In this document: positions 8,892-17,265 of the stretch, piece by piece
Numbering within the stretch: position 1 is the stretch's first letter
Layout of the letters: each line of letters begins with the position of its first letter
Notes under the pieces: generated by a model
Told to the model about the DNA's origin: nothing
The model's input: only the letters and a program-made list of their open reading frames with translations
The model's database searches: none
Assembly: GCF_004000925.1 (NCBI RefSeq)
Contig: NZ_BIME01000003.1
Location: forward strand, 496,001-560,000
From: Paenibacillus illinoisensis NBRC 15959
GTDB taxonomy: Bacteria; Bacillota; Bacilli; Paenibacillales; Paenibacillaceae
DNA length: 64,000 nucleotides
Direction of reading: 5' to 3'
Made by a program: the position numbers and the translations under genes

Positions 8892-8922
8892 AAGTGCGTA
8901 TATGACTTCAAGGTGCGTACTT
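8892..8922. promoter_or_regulatory. Repeated GTGCGTA motif upstream of the PRISE-type reductase gene
   Basis: AAGTGCGTA (8892-8900) and AAGGTGCGTACTT (8910-8922) form an imperfect direct repeat with the second copy partly palindromic. It lies about 60-90 bp before the reductase start. It could be the operator for the HxlR regulator encoded convergently downstream. This is inference. Confidence 0.35.
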
Positions 8923-8979
8923 CACACCTTTCTTTTGCTGGCTCACAATAATGTACAGGAAAAGAAAGGAGCATGCCCA

Positions 8980-10050
8980 TTGAAACCCGATCAACCTATT
9001 ACACGCTACACTGCTCTCGTTATTGGTGCGGGCGGAGTCATTGGAAGTAATCTTATTGATTATCTGACGACACTTCCGGAATGGAATGTCATTGGTGTAT
9101 CACGCCGCGGAGGGCAAAACTCTCCGAGACTTCGTTATATATCGGTGGATTTATTGAATGAAGCCGATACTCAGGCCAAGCTGAGTCCATTGACGACGGT
9201 CACTCACATTTTTTATGCTGCTTATCAGGATCGCCCTACTTGGTCCGAATTGGTACAACCCAACCTGGCAATGCTCGTCAATGTGGTCAATGCCCTTGAG
9301 CCCATCGCCCCCAACCTCCAGCATATTAGTCTAATGCAAGGTTATAAGGTATACGGTGCTCATCTGGGCCCGTTTAAAACACCTGCACGGGAAACGGATG
9401 CACACCATATGCCGCCTGAATTCAATGTGGATCAGCAGCAGTTTCTTGAGAGAAGGCAGACCGGAAGCGGCTGGACCTGGTCGGCCCTGCGTCCGTCTGT
9501 TGTGTGTGGTTTCGCACTCGGTAATCCAATGAATCTCGCCATGGTTATTGGAATATATGCGTCCATCTCCAAGGAACTTGGGCTGCCACTTCGCTTCCCC
9601 GGTAAGCCAGGTGCTTACCACTCCCTGCTCGAAATGACCGATGCTGCCCTGCTGGCTCGTGCTACCGTTTGGGCGGCAACCGACCCCCGCTGCGCCAATC
9701 AGGCGTTTAATATTACCAATGGCGATTTATTTCGCTGGAATGAACTTTGGCCCAAAATCGCTGCCTTTTTTGAACTAGAAACGGCACCTCCACTGCCGCT
9801 CTCGCTCGCAACGGTGATGGCAGACAAAGAAAGTCTTTGGAGATCCATGATTGAGAAATATGGCTTGATGGAAACCTCCTATGATGACGTCTCTTCCTGG
9901 GCCTTCGGCGACTTTGTATTCTCATGGGATTATGATTTCTTCGCAGATGGTTCCAAAGCCCGCCGCTTTGGCTTTCATGATTTTGTTGAAACTGAATCTA
10001 TGTTTATGGATATATTCGCGAATTTGCGTGAGCGCAGGATCATTCCGTAA
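8980..10050 (+). CDS. SDR-family oxidoreductase of the PRISE (progesterone 5-beta-reductase/iridoid synthase-like) group
   Basis: This 356-residue protein has an N-terminal NAD(P) motif ALVIGAGGVIGSNLIDYL, then VIGVSRRGG, THIFYAAYQDRPTW and MQGYKVYGAHLGP (active-site Lys region). SALRPSVVCGF and NITNGDLFRWNELW follow; this order is typical of PRISE enzymes, which reduce enones. The start is most likely the TTG at 8980, with AAAGGAG 8 nt before it; the frame upstream has no ribosome site. Where plant PRISE proteins have FYY, this protein reads EFNVDQQQFLE, so the canonical Tyr may be missing. Substrate unknown. An HxlR regulator is encoded convergently. Confidence 0.85.
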   Translation: MKPDQPITRYTALVIGAGGVIGSNLIDYLTTLPEWNVIGVSRRGGQNSPRLRYISVDLLNEADTQAKLSPLTTVTHIFYAAYQDRPTWSELVQPNLAMLVNVVNALEPIAPNLQHISLMQGYKVYGAHLGPFKTPARETDAHHMPPEFNVDQQQFLERRQTGSGWTWSALRPSVVCGFALGNPMNLAMVIGIYASISKELGLPLRFPGKPGAYHSLLEMTDAALLARATVWAATDPRCANQAFNITNGDLFRWNELWPKIAAFFELETAPPLPLSLATVMADKESLWRSMIEKYGLMETSYDDVSSWAFGDFVFSWDYDFFADGSKARRFGFHDFVETESMFMDIFANLRERRIIP

Positions 10051-10067
10051 TGGAATATTAAATGCAA

Positions 10068-10104
10068 AACAAGCGGATTCCCAGACCTCGGGAATCTGCT
10101 TGTT
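10068..10104. terminator. Bidirectional terminator
   Basis: The stem AACAAGCGGATTCCC (10068-10082) / GGGAATCTGCTTGTT (10090-10104) has one G-U-type mismatch and a 7-nt loop. It lies between the convergent reductase and HxlR genes. Confidence 0.8.
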
Positions 10105-10117
10105 ATGTATTTCCCGG

Positions 10118-10489
10118 TTAACCATCCGAGGTGGGAGGCTTAAACAGAATTTTCGCTCGATTACCATATACTTTTTCAACATGGGTATCTCCCCATCTGC
10201 ACATCGAATGGAGAATCTCCTTAAGACTCCACCCATATTCCGTTAGCTCATATTCAACCTTCGGTGGAATTTGATGATGGGAAATACGGGATATGATTCC
10301 CGCCTCCATAAGTTCACCAAGCTGCTGGGTCAATACTTTCTGAGCAATGGCAGGCATGAGCTTCATCAATTCACCATTACGTTTTTTGCCAAAAGTAAGA
10401 TGGAACAGAATAACGGGCTTCCATTTGCCGCCGATCACTTCAAGTAAAGCTTCGACTGCAGTATTATATACTTTGATCGGTTCCTGCAT
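10118..10489 (-). CDS. HxlR-family transcriptional regulator
   Basis: This 123-residue winged-helix protein contains the family signature ALLEVIGGKWKPVILFHLTFGKKRNGELMKLMPAIAQKVLTQQLGELMEAGIISR, with the wing ending in PPKVEYELTEYG. AGGAG lies 4 nt before the ATG. HxlR proteins typically sense electrophiles or redox stress and control a nearby oxidoreductase gene. The convergent PRISE-type reductase is the natural candidate target. No N-terminal conserved Cys of the YodB/HypR type is visible, so thiol sensing is not supported here. Confidence 0.93.
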   Translation of the reverse strand: MQEPIKVYNTAVEALLEVIGGKWKPVILFHLTFGKKRNGELMKLMPAIAQKVLTQQLGELMEAGIISRISHHQIPPKVEYELTEYGWSLKEILHSMCRWGDTHVEKVYGNRAKILFKPPTSDG

Positions 10490-10585
10490 ATATCTCCTGC
10501 CTCCCTCTACACCATTTTCCCTTCTAGTCTACAATACAATCACTTTGTAATTTAATTATAGACCATGGTACATCGTTATCAGCCA

Positions 10586-10612
10586 ATAAAAAAAGCAGCC
10601 CTCGGGGCCGCT
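10586..10612 (-). terminator. Terminator of the flgB-like gene
   Basis: On the minus strand AGCGGCCC / GGGCTGCT pair (one G-U) over a 3-nt loop, followed by a run of seven T's, about 10 bp past the stop codon at 10622. Confidence 0.85.
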
Positions 10613-10621
10613 GGACATTCT

Positions 10622-11032
10622 TCATTTCAAGCTCTGCAGAATGTTTTTCATTTTGTTGTAATGCCCGCTTACCCGGTCAACCATGTAGTTATACATGAGC
10701 TGGTTCTCCGACAGGTTCGCCATTTCGGCATCAATGTCCACATTATTGCCGTTGTTGTTCATCGTTGTTTCGTTGTTCTCCACAATCCGGTATGGAACGA
10801 CAGAAGAATTGAGATCTTTGGCAGGCAGATGCTTCGGATGTGTCCGGTGCATATCCAGCTCCCGGGTTGTACCATTTTCCACGATACGTCTCAGTGCTTC
10901 TTCAAACTCCACCGATTTCTTTTTGTAATTGGGTGTGTCTGCATTGGCAATATTGTCAGTGGTGACCTTGTGCTGCACGTTCAGCACTTGCAAAAGAGAT
11001 TCATTGCGTCTTGACGTGTTGGTTTCAATCAC
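10622..11032 (-). CDS. flgB: Flagellar basal-body rod protein FlgB-like, isolated copy
   Basis: This 136-residue protein carries the FlgB/FlgC rod signature VLNVQHKVTTDNIANADTPNYKKKSVEFEEAL and a FlgB-like C-terminus (NGNNVDIDAEMANLSENQLMYNYMVDRVSGHYNKMKNILQSLK). The start is a GTG at 11032 with AAGGAG about 10 nt upstream. It is monocistronic with its own terminator, between an HxlR and a MarR regulator. No flgC, fliE or other flagellar gene is near, whereas flgB normally heads the fla/che operon. It may be a second, specialised copy; the family assignment is solid, but the role in a flagellum is not. Confidence 0.88.
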   Translation of the reverse strand: MIETNTSRRNESLLQVLNVQHKVTTDNIANADTPNYKKKSVEFEEALRRIVENGTTRELDMHRTHPKHLPAKDLNSSVVPYRIVENNETTMNNNGNNVDIDAEMANLSENQLMYNYMVDRVSGHYNKMKNILQSLK

Positions 11033-11140
11033 GGCTCAGTCTCCTTCAGAGCATAATGGTGCAGTCCCAATTATCATAAGAAAAAAAGTTGCCCTCTGTC
11101 AACATTCACTCAATTCTTACATATAAAACTCAACACAACA

Positions 11141-11554
11141 TTAGCGATTCAGCTTCTCAAAAATCTCCGCCAACTTCTCCCGGTCCTGTGCTGTTAACTT
11201 TTCAAATAACGCTCTGCGCAGCTTTTGTCCCTCCATGGATGCTCTGCCAAGAACTTCGGAACCATCCTCGGTGATATCCAGGTAACTATTGCGGCGATCG
11301 GATTCATCAACGACCCTGACAGCCAGTTTTTTTCCGACGAGCTTGTCCGATAAATAACTGAGAGTCGGCGGGGTAAGCCCCAGTACTTTCGCAATATCGG
11401 ATGGTCGACTTTTTCCGTTTTGCTTCAAATGGGAAAGCACAAGAACATGAGATACGCCCAGGTCCTCATTAAATGATTTGTTCCACTGTATAATCAACTT
11501 GTTGGTGAAGGTATCCATATTGTGTATGATTTCAAAAATTGTTTTCTCTTCCAT
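11141..11554 (-). CDS. MarR-family transcriptional regulator
   Basis: This 137-residue winged-helix protein has the pattern VLVLSHLKQNGKSRPSDIAKVLGLTPPTLSYLSDKLVGKKLAVRVVDESDRRNSYLDITEDG, including the DxRR wing motif. GAGGAGG lies 5 nt before the ATG. A terminator precedes it on the same strand, so it has its own promoter just downstream of an SDR gene. It is the best candidate to bind the palindrome upstream of the SDR cluster (13266-13304). The inducing ligand is unknown. Confidence 0.93.
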   Translation of the reverse strand: MEEKTIFEIIHNMDTFTNKLIIQWNKSFNEDLGVSHVLVLSHLKQNGKSRPSDIAKVLGLTPPTLSYLSDKLVGKKLAVRVVDESDRRNSYLDITEDGSEVLGRASMEGQKLRRALFEKLTAQDREKLAEIFEKLNR

Positions 11555-11565
11555 AACTGCCTCCT

Positions 11566-11605
11566 CATAAAAAAGACAGCCCCTAATGAAAATTAAGAGC
11601 TGTCA
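11566..11605 (-). terminator. Terminator of the SDR gene pair
   Basis: On the minus strand GACAGC and GCTGTC form the base of a stem whose upper part (ATTAAG/CTAAT region) also pairs, followed by six T's. It lies just past the SDR stop at 11618 and before the MarR gene. Confidence 0.75.
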
Positions 11606-11617
11606 TTATTCTACACA

Positions 11618-12352
11618 CTATTGTGCGGAGTATCCACCATCAATAACCAGCTCGGAACCGGTAATATAGGAGGAATCATCGGAAGCCAGGAACAGTGCCG
11701 CTTTGGCAATATCCATAGCTTGACCCAGACGCTGTAGAGGCGTTGCCTGAATCAGCCGACCAAGCAGTTCTTGGGACGTGCTAAGGGATTGGGTCATGGG
11801 CGTTTCGATAATCCCTGGGAAAAGAGCATTGACACGAATGCCCTGACGTCCGAATGTCGTAGCCGCTGCTTTGGACAACGCACGTACCGCGCCCTTCGAC
11901 GCCGAGTAGTGATTGAAGCCCTGCCCAATCATTGCAGTATACGAAGAAATATTAACGATGGAACCTTTCTTCTGAGCGGCCATATATGGAGTCACATGCT
12001 TCATACCCGCAAACGGGCCAAATCCGTTAATGGAAAGCATCTTCTCCCAGTCCTGTGCGTTGATCTCCTCAAATGGTTTTTCGGATGAGATACCTGCATT
12101 GTTGACCAAGATATCTATTTTGCCAAATCGCTCGTTGACGACCTTCGCCAGTGCCTCCCAGTTCTCGTCTGACGCCACGTTTAATTTCATTCCATATACA
12201 TTCTGCTTCTGGCTAGCTGTCTCCAGCGCTGCCTCATTAATATCCGCTGCAATCACGATGGCGCCTTCCTGTGCAAAAAGATCCACCATGCACTCGCCAA
12301 TGCCTGAAGCTCCGCCTGTAATAATAGCTACTTTACCTTCCAATTTTCCCAT
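11618..12352 (-). CDS. SDR-family oxidoreductase (3-ketoacyl-ACP reductase/glucose dehydrogenase-like)
   Basis: This 244-residue classical SDR has the cofactor motif VAIITGGASGIGECMVDLF, acidic AADIN after beta-2 (NAD preference), LVNNAGIS, the catalytic Ser in IVNISSYTAM and the YxxxK motif HYSASKGAVRALSKAAA. The C-terminus ITGSELVIDGGYSAQ is typical. GAGGAG lies about 9 nt before the ATG. It follows another SDR gene by about 60 bp on the same strand and ends at its own terminator. Both probably form an operon with linked oxidation steps, but the substrate cannot be told. Confidence 0.92.
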   Translation of the reverse strand: MGKLEGKVAIITGGASGIGECMVDLFAQEGAIVIAADINEAALETASQKQNVYGMKLNVASDENWEALAKVVNERFGKIDILVNNAGISSEKPFEEINAQDWEKMLSINGFGPFAGMKHVTPYMAAQKKGSIVNISSYTAMIGQGFNHYSASKGAVRALSKAAATTFGRQGIRVNALFPGIIETPMTQSLSTSQELLGRLIQATPLQRLGQAMDIAKAALFLASDDSSYITGSELVIDGGYSAQ

Positions 12353-12414
12353 GTCCGTTGCTCCTCACTTTGTTTTGAATGTTTGTTTATAGGAATAAAG
12401 CCAGCAATGAAGGC

Positions 12415-13215
12415 TTATACGCTTTGCATAAACTTCTCGAAATCAGGAACCGTTGGATTAGCGATATAATGCCCGCCTTCCACCTGAATCGTCTGGCCGG
12501 TAATAAATTTGGACTCGTCGGAAGCCAGGAATAGGACGGTATGTCCAATATCATCCGGTTCTCCGTGATAAGGCAGTGCATTATATTTTGCAAACATATT
12601 CAACACGTCCGGTGGCATGTTATCCTGCGCTGCCGGTGTCAAAATCAGACCGGGTGCAACAGCATTACAACGAATGTTGTGCTTCCCGTATTGGGCTGCA
12701 ATATACTTGGTAAGATTGACTACACCTGCTTTGGAAGCACCGTAAGCTACACGAACAGCATCACCCGTAAAGCCTGCCATCGATGCTGTATTGATGATGG
12801 AACCCCCGCCAGCACGGATCATATGAGGAATGGCAAATCTGCAGCCCAGAAGTACACTCTTGAGGTTAACATTCATCAGTCGATCCCATTCATCCAGGTC
12901 TACATGAACTACGTCCAAATCCTTCTTGAGGTTGGTCAACCCCACATTGTTAAACAAGCATGTGAGTTTAGCGTACCGCTGTGCCGTAAATTCAATCGCT
13001 TCTTGAATTAAAGTTTCTTTTGCAGCATCGACAAATATGCCTACGGCATCGCCTCCTCGAAGCTGAATGTTTTTGGCAGCTTCTATAGCCCCATCGACAT
13101 TAAAATCGGCAATGACGACTTTAGCACCTTCCGCAGCCATCAAGTTGGCAGCGGATAAACCGATGCCGGAAGCTCCTCCGGTAACAAGCACAACCTTGTC
13201 TTTCATTCTGTCCAT
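12415..13215 (-). CDS. SDR-family oxidoreductase
   Basis: This 266-residue classical SDR has VVLVTGGASGIGLSAANLM, IADFNVDGA after beta-2, LFNNVGLTN (variant of NNAG), the catalytic Ser in IINTASMAGF, and the YxxxK motif AYGASKAGVVNLTKYIA. The C-terminus FITGQTIQVEGGHYIANPT is also typical. AAGGAG lies about 10 nt before the ATG at 13215; the longer frame to 13341 reads through the promoter palindrome and is rejected. It is first in a two-gene unit with the SDR at 11618-12352. Confidence 0.9.
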   Translation of the reverse strand: MDRMKDKVVLVTGGASGIGLSAANLMAAEGAKVVIADFNVDGAIEAAKNIQLRGGDAVGIFVDAAKETLIQEAIEFTAQRYAKLTCLFNNVGLTNLKKDLDVVHVDLDEWDRLMNVNLKSVLLGCRFAIPHMIRAGGGSIINTASMAGFTGDAVRVAYGASKAGVVNLTKYIAAQYGKHNIRCNAVAPGLILTPAAQDNMPPDVLNMFAKYNALPYHGEPDDIGHTVLFLASDESKFITGQTIQVEGGHYIANPTVPDFEKFMQSV

Positions 13216-13265
13216 ATTCACCACGCTCCTTATATTTAAGAAACCTGTAATGGTTCTAAGATGAT

Positions 13266-13304
13266 TATTATTTAGATATATAACTATTAGATGTCTAAAT
13301 AATA
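13266..13304. promoter_or_regulatory. Perfect 11-bp inverted repeat, probable MarR-type operator for the SDR pair
   Basis: TATTATTTAGA (13266-13276) is matched exactly by TCTAAATAATA (13294-13304), with a 17-bp spacer that contains a further TTAGATGTCTAA palindrome. It sits 50-90 bp before the SDR start, where a promoter is expected. The AT-rich TTAGA/TCTAA content fits MarR operators. The MarR gene two genes downstream is the likely binder; that link is inference. Confidence 0.55.
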
Positions 13305-13371
13305 GCACCAGACTATCCGATATGCAATGGCATGGACACATTTAACTTATTTTGGTTATCGCGTGAACTAA

Positions 13372-13422
13372 AATACCCTGTCCAACGCTCTCATTTGGAA
13401 TGAAAGAGTCAAACAGGGTATT
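13372..13422 (-). terminator. Terminator of the TPR-SMI1 gene
   Basis: AATACCCTGT (13372-13381) pairs with ACAGGGTATT (13413-13422), and CTCTCATT/AATGAAAGAG extends the stem inside. Only a short T-rich stretch follows on the minus strand. It lies 13 bp after the stop at 13435. Confidence 0.65.
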
Positions 13423-13434
13423 GGGTAGACTAAC

Positions 13435-14403
13435 TTAAATTGAATCAGAAAGGTCAGGGCGGCGATTGTCCTCATTGACCAGACTACGAACAAAGGTATC
13501 AAAGTCGGGAGCAATCCAGGTGATCTTGTAGTTGTTTCCCTTATCCACATGAACAACCTCAGGCTCACCCGCATTATCCGATGCACGGTAATCCAGCATA
13601 ATGATCTCAGCATCGGATGGGCACTTACATAGAACCACACCAATCTCCGGATAGCCACCTTGCTCAATGATCCACCTGCTGCCTTCTTCACCGCACAGGG
13701 AATGCTTCTTCTCCTGGCCGATGCCCAGCATTCCCGAAATCTCAATGAGTCTCTTCTCTGCAGCCCCAGCCTCGCTGACTGGAACATATCGATAACGAGG
13801 GATCCCACCATTATGTAATTTCATCATGTCGACATAAGCTCTAGGCAATTTGAAAACGAGCCGATCCTCTACCGACTCAACCTGTTCGTCCGTAGGTGAA
13901 GGCAGAACCCAGTTCTGCAAAGCTTCGGCGTTGTCATCCCAGAAATCCGTGGAATTCGGATCACTAACACTGGGCTGCTCCATGGAGATTGCCGGGACGG
14001 ATTGAGCCGTCTCCTGAGTTGTCACTTGAGTTATTTCCTCAGCAGGCTTCTCGACTGTTTTACTGCGAATCCATTCGAGAAACTCCTGTGTATCTTCATC
14101 TCCCGGATCCAGCCGGTCTGCTGTTTCAAAAGCCTCACGTGCCTTCTCATATTGCTCCAGGTAATAATATGCCAGACCAATGCGATATTGCCACAAGGGG
14201 TCGTCCTGACCCTCTTCGGCAACCGTCAGAAATTGTTCAACTGCCTCTTCGTAACGCTCCAGGTTGTTCAGCGCTCTACCCAAATGACCGATCAGCTCAT
14301 AGTCGCGCTCTTCCACATCAATGGCTGTAATTGCGTCCACAATCTCTTCGAATTCATCCTGTTCATGCCACTCTTCCAGCTGCTCCAATAACTCTTCTCT
14401 CAT
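13435..14403 (-). CDS. TPR-repeat protein with a SMI1/KNR4 (SUKH) C-terminal domain
   Basis: This 322-residue protein has an N-terminal TPR array, residues 15-120 (LGRALNNLERYEEAVEQFLTVAEEG, DPLWQYRIGLAYYYLEQYEKAREAFETADRLDPGDED), then an acidic linker. Residues about 160-310 form a SMI1/KNR4 domain (LPSPTDEQVESVEDRLVFKLPRAYVDMMKLHNGGIPRY). GGGAGG lies 8 nt before the ATG at 14403. SUKH domains often act as immunity proteins against secreted toxins, but no toxin gene adjoins this one. The TPR fusion suggests an intracellular protein-binding role. Function not assigned. Confidence 0.85.
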   Translation of the reverse strand: MREELLEQLEEWHEQDEFEEIVDAITAIDVEERDYELIGHLGRALNNLERYEEAVEQFLTVAEEGQDDPLWQYRIGLAYYYLEQYEKAREAFETADRLDPGDEDTQEFLEWIRSKTVEKPAEEITQVTTQETAQSVPAISMEQPSVSDPNSTDFWDDNAEALQNWVLPSPTDEQVESVEDRLVFKLPRAYVDMMKLHNGGIPRYRYVPVSEAGAAEKRLIEISGMLGIGQEKKHSLCGEEGSRWIIEQGGYPEIGVVLCKCPSDAEIIMLDYRASDNAGEPEVVHVDKGNNYKITWIAPDFDTFVRSLVNEDNRRPDLSDSI

Positions 14404-14511
14404 CCTTCGTACCTCCCTGATCATTCGCTCGATATCCCTTGCTGAGAATTATACCATTTATCAGATTGCCTTCTCCAGCAATGCCATTCCTGACTAGTAT
14501 TCAAGTTGGCC

Positions 14512-15129
14512 TCATGCCATATTCAGCACGAGCGAATAGGTTGTGAAGATCCAGGAGTTTGCCAGATCGGCTGCTGCATTTCTACTAACCCGCACAGAGG
14601 GTTTTAGCTCCTGCACATCATCCGTTGAAGATCCTACTGAAAAGCGCAGCAGCTTTGTGTATTTCTTGATATACTTTCCCACTTCCTCGTAGAATGCATG
14701 CGTTAACGGGAGATGTTCACGAATATCTTCATAGATATAATACTTCCCTTTTTCATCTTCAAGATATACTTGAAATCCTTTGGGAAGTGAGAGCATCATG
14801 CTCGGTAATTCGTCCTCCGCCCACGCTCCGTGATAAGGAAAGCTGATTCCTTCGTTTTTTATAAAAAAACCAGAGATCTTATCATCCAGCTTCATCGTTA
14901 TGGAGTATACAAAATGGGGGTGGTAATGGAGCTTTTCCTGTCCTGTAAAGTACTGATAATAAGTGGTATAAGCTTCGTGTACCTGATTTAGATCATGGGT
15001 GGTTCTTGCAGCATTCGAAAGACCAAACTGAGCTTCCTTTTGTTCAAAAAGCTCTAAAATCCCTTTGAATTCCTCTGGTGTTACCAGAAACTTAAGCTTA
15101 TAAAATCCACTGTGTTTCAAGCGATCCAT
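14512..15129 (-). CDS. Conserved hypothetical protein
   Basis: This 205-residue protein, MDRLKHSGFYKLKFLVTPEEFKGILELFEQ..., is not recognised. It is soluble, with mixed helix and strand, a central YHPHFVYSITMKLDDKISGFFIKNEGISFPYHGAW region and a basic helix EVGKYIKKYTKLLRF near the C-terminus. GGGGGTGG precedes the ATG at 15129 by 7 nt, so this start is preferred over the one at 15156. It lies between the TPR-SMI1 gene and an AraC regulator on the same strand. Confidence 0.65.
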   Translation of the reverse strand: MDRLKHSGFYKLKFLVTPEEFKGILELFEQKEAQFGLSNAARTTHDLNQVHEAYTTYYQYFTGQEKLHYHPHFVYSITMKLDDKISGFFIKNEGISFPYHGAWAEDELPSMMLSLPKGFQVYLEDEKGKYYIYEDIREHLPLTHAFYEEVGKYIKKYTKLLRFSVGSSTDDVQELKPSVRVSRNAAADLANSWIFTTYSLVLNMA

Positions 15130-15250
15130 GGTTACCACCCCCAAGTGTGATGTCATATTACTGAAGAATGAAATTCTTCAAATGTGTATAAAACAGGTCG
15201 GTTACCCTTTCCACGCATCCGGCCTATTCTCCTGCTTCATCTTAGGAATA

Positions 15251-16138
15251 CTAGTCGTTACTTTGGCTCTTCCGGATCGGAATCCATATCTCGCTTCTGT
15301 ACTGCGGCAAGGTAACATCCTTGTGCTCATTCCACAGAATTTCCGGTCCTTCGCTAAGTTCATAATCGGACGAAGGAAACCACTCGGCGTAGATTCGTCC
15401 CCACACATCCTGAAGCGCACTCGGAAAGGGGCCAACTGCAGTAAACACAGCCCATGTCGATGCGGGTACTTCCAAGCATGCCAGGCCCTCGGGGGCCACT
15501 TGGGTCGTTGCTGCACCGATATAATGATCCAGTTCGCCCTTCTCCTCCATCCGCTCTTCGCTAAAATGAGCCGAAGCACTGATGATCCCCAGCGGCTGAA
15601 CATTCGACACCCCTTTGATCGTCTCGATCAATTCTGGGGTGAGCTGCTGATACATCGCAGCAATGTCGGGGTTTACCCCATTGAACACGATCGGTACCCT
15701 TTTACAGATTCCCACAATCCGAAAGGCTTCCTTCTCTTCAATACGGTAGTTCATTTCACTTCCTCCTTGAATGGTCAATTGAAATGTCATCCGGGGGAAG
15801 GCCTTGAGCGAAGGGCCATGATTCCTCGCTTCCGAGGGTGTGACCCCATGCATGCTCTGAAATGCCCTGGCGAAGGAGTCCGGTGAGGTATATCCATATT
15901 TGAGCGCAACATCGATGACTTTGCTGTCATGACTGCTGAGCTCCATTGCTGCCAGCGTCAAGCGCCGGCGACGGATGTACTCGGATAAGGTCATACCGCT
16001 AAGAAAGGAGAACATTCGTGTAAAATGATATTCCGAGCAGCACGCGATTCGCGCGACCTCTTTCATATCCAATGTCTCCGTCAGATTCTCCTCAATATAG
16101 GCTAACCCCTCATTCAGCCGTGCCAATGTATTCATCAT
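15251..16138 (-). CDS. AraC-family regulator with GyrI-like effector-binding domain
   Basis: This 295-residue protein has two AraC helix-turn-helix motifs at residues 1-105 ([50 protein letters not shown] and [30 protein letters not shown]). Residues 125-295 form a GyrI/BmrR-like ligand domain ([21 protein letters not shown] ... [13 protein letters not shown] ... EIWIPIRKS). GGGAGGG precedes the tandem ATGs at 16138/16135. The domain order matches AraC multidrug-type sensors. It is divergent from the glycosyltransferase gene at 16352; no other target is adjacent. Confidence 0.9.
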   Translation of the reverse strand: MMNTLARLNEGLAYIEENLTETLDMKEVARIACCSEYHFTRMFSFLSGMTLSEYIRRRRLTLAAMELSSHDSKVIDVALKYGYTSPDSFARAFQSMHGVTPSEARNHGPSLKAFPRMTFQLTIQGGSEMNYRIEEKEAFRIVGICKRVPIVFNGVNPDIAAMYQQLTPELIETIKGVSNVQPLGIISASAHFSEERMEEKGELDHYIGAATTQVAPEGLACLEVPASTWAVFTAVGPFPSALQDVWGRIYAEWFPSSDYELSEGPEILWNEHKDVTLPQYRSEIWIPIRKSQSND

Positions 16139-16351
16139 CAATCCCTCCCCCATTGATCCAAGCATAACAAAGCTCTTCTTCCGGCATCCGACATTCCCTG
16201 CACCATTCTGCAGGCAGCAATGTATTGATCCGCAGACGGCCAGCATAGACGGCGAATTCTCCATTTTGTATCAAGGCCGTTCCTCTTACTTGTCATGTAC
16301 ATATTTTATAGAAAGATCGTTTTGAACCTCACGGATAAGGAGCGCGATCGA

Positions 16352-17089
16352 ATGGGAGCCAGCCCCGGTACAGTCAAGACCAAACAAGGCGTGTCTATCA
16401 TTGCCTGCACCAAACGCCAGCATTATATCCATAATCTATTTAAAAATTACAGCCGACAGAAGCATTCCAGGAAAGAGATGATCGTTATCGTCAATAACGA
16501 TAATATCCCTCTTGCTCCTTATCAAAGCTTAGCCAAAAAGCTTCGGAACGTACACGTTTTTCGTCTACCGGAACGTACCTCTCTCGGTGCTTGCCTCAAT
16601 TATGCGATCAAGAAAACAAAATACAGCTATATTGCCAAGTTTGATGATGATGATTACTATGCTCCCTACTATTTGAAGGAAAGCCTGCAGACCTTCAAGA
16701 GGACAAATGCCGATGTCATTGGCAAGCGAGCACATTATCTATATTTAAAAGGACCCAGGAAGCTGCTCCTTCGCTTTCCCCAGGATGAACATCGCCCTGT
16801 AACCCTCCTTCCTGGTGCTACACTTGTCTTTAAACGACATGTATCCAGCCATGTCCAGTTTCCGAATCGAAGCGTCGGTGAAGATGATCTGTTTTGCATA
16901 AGAAGTAAACGGAAGGGATACAAGGTATACTCGGGAGGCAAGCATAACTTTGTCGCGATCCGCAGGAAAAACTCCTCCGGCCACACTTGGATCATCAGTG
17001 ATCGCGAACTCCTCTCGCAGAGCAAGAAGATCCGAACAACGAAGCATTATAAGCGATATGTACAGAAAAAACCGAAGGGCAAATTCTGA
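16352..17089 (+). CDS. Family 2-like glycosyltransferase
   Basis: This 245-residue protein has a GT-A fold pattern: GVSIIACTKRQHYIHNLFKNYSRQ, then VIVNND, LGACLNYAIKKTKYSYIAKFDDDDYYAPYYL with the metal-binding DDDD (DXD), and later VGEDDLFCIRSKRKGYKVYSG, the acceptor-side ED motif. AAGGAG lies 9 nt before the ATG at 16352, which is preferred over 16295. There is no membrane segment, and the C-terminus is very basic (KKPKGKF). It stands alone, so the product, perhaps a wall or spore polysaccharide, is not determined. Confidence 0.85.
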   Translation: MGASPGTVKTKQGVSIIACTKRQHYIHNLFKNYSRQKHSRKEMIVIVNNDNIPLAPYQSLAKKLRNVHVFRLPERTSLGACLNYAIKKTKYSYIAKFDDDDYYAPYYLKESLQTFKRTNADVIGKRAHYLYLKGPRKLLLRFPQDEHRPVTLLPGATLVFKRHVSSHVQFPNRSVGEDDLFCIRSKRKGYKVYSGGKHNFVAIRRKNSSGHTWIISDRELLSQSKKIRTTKHYKRYVQKKPKGKF

Positions 17090-17207
17090 TGGCAGCTGAT
17101 CTACGCGCTCAATTTAAATTTTTCTTCCACATAGTTAAATTATTATTTGAAGCATAAGTGAGTCATCAGCTTATTGTTTCATAACTCTGTACCGAGTCTA
17201 CATCCAC

Positions 17208-17244
17208 AAAAAAAGAAGAGCAGCGGAGCTGCCCTTCTTTTTTG
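17208..17244. terminator. Bidirectional terminator
   Basis: AAAGAAG-AGCAGC (from 17212) pairs with GCTGC-CCTTCTTT (to about 17240), with A-runs before and T-runs after, so it works in both directions. It lies between the glycosyltransferase gene and the convergent 699-aa gene. Confidence 0.85.
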
Positions 17245-17265
17245 CACAAATCGCAATCGTTAAAC

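Noticed and set aside
15128..15886. 252-codon open frame on the + strand
   Set aside because: It lies antisense to the AraC-GyrI regulator gene, which has clear domains and a ribosome site. The + frame product shows no family features.
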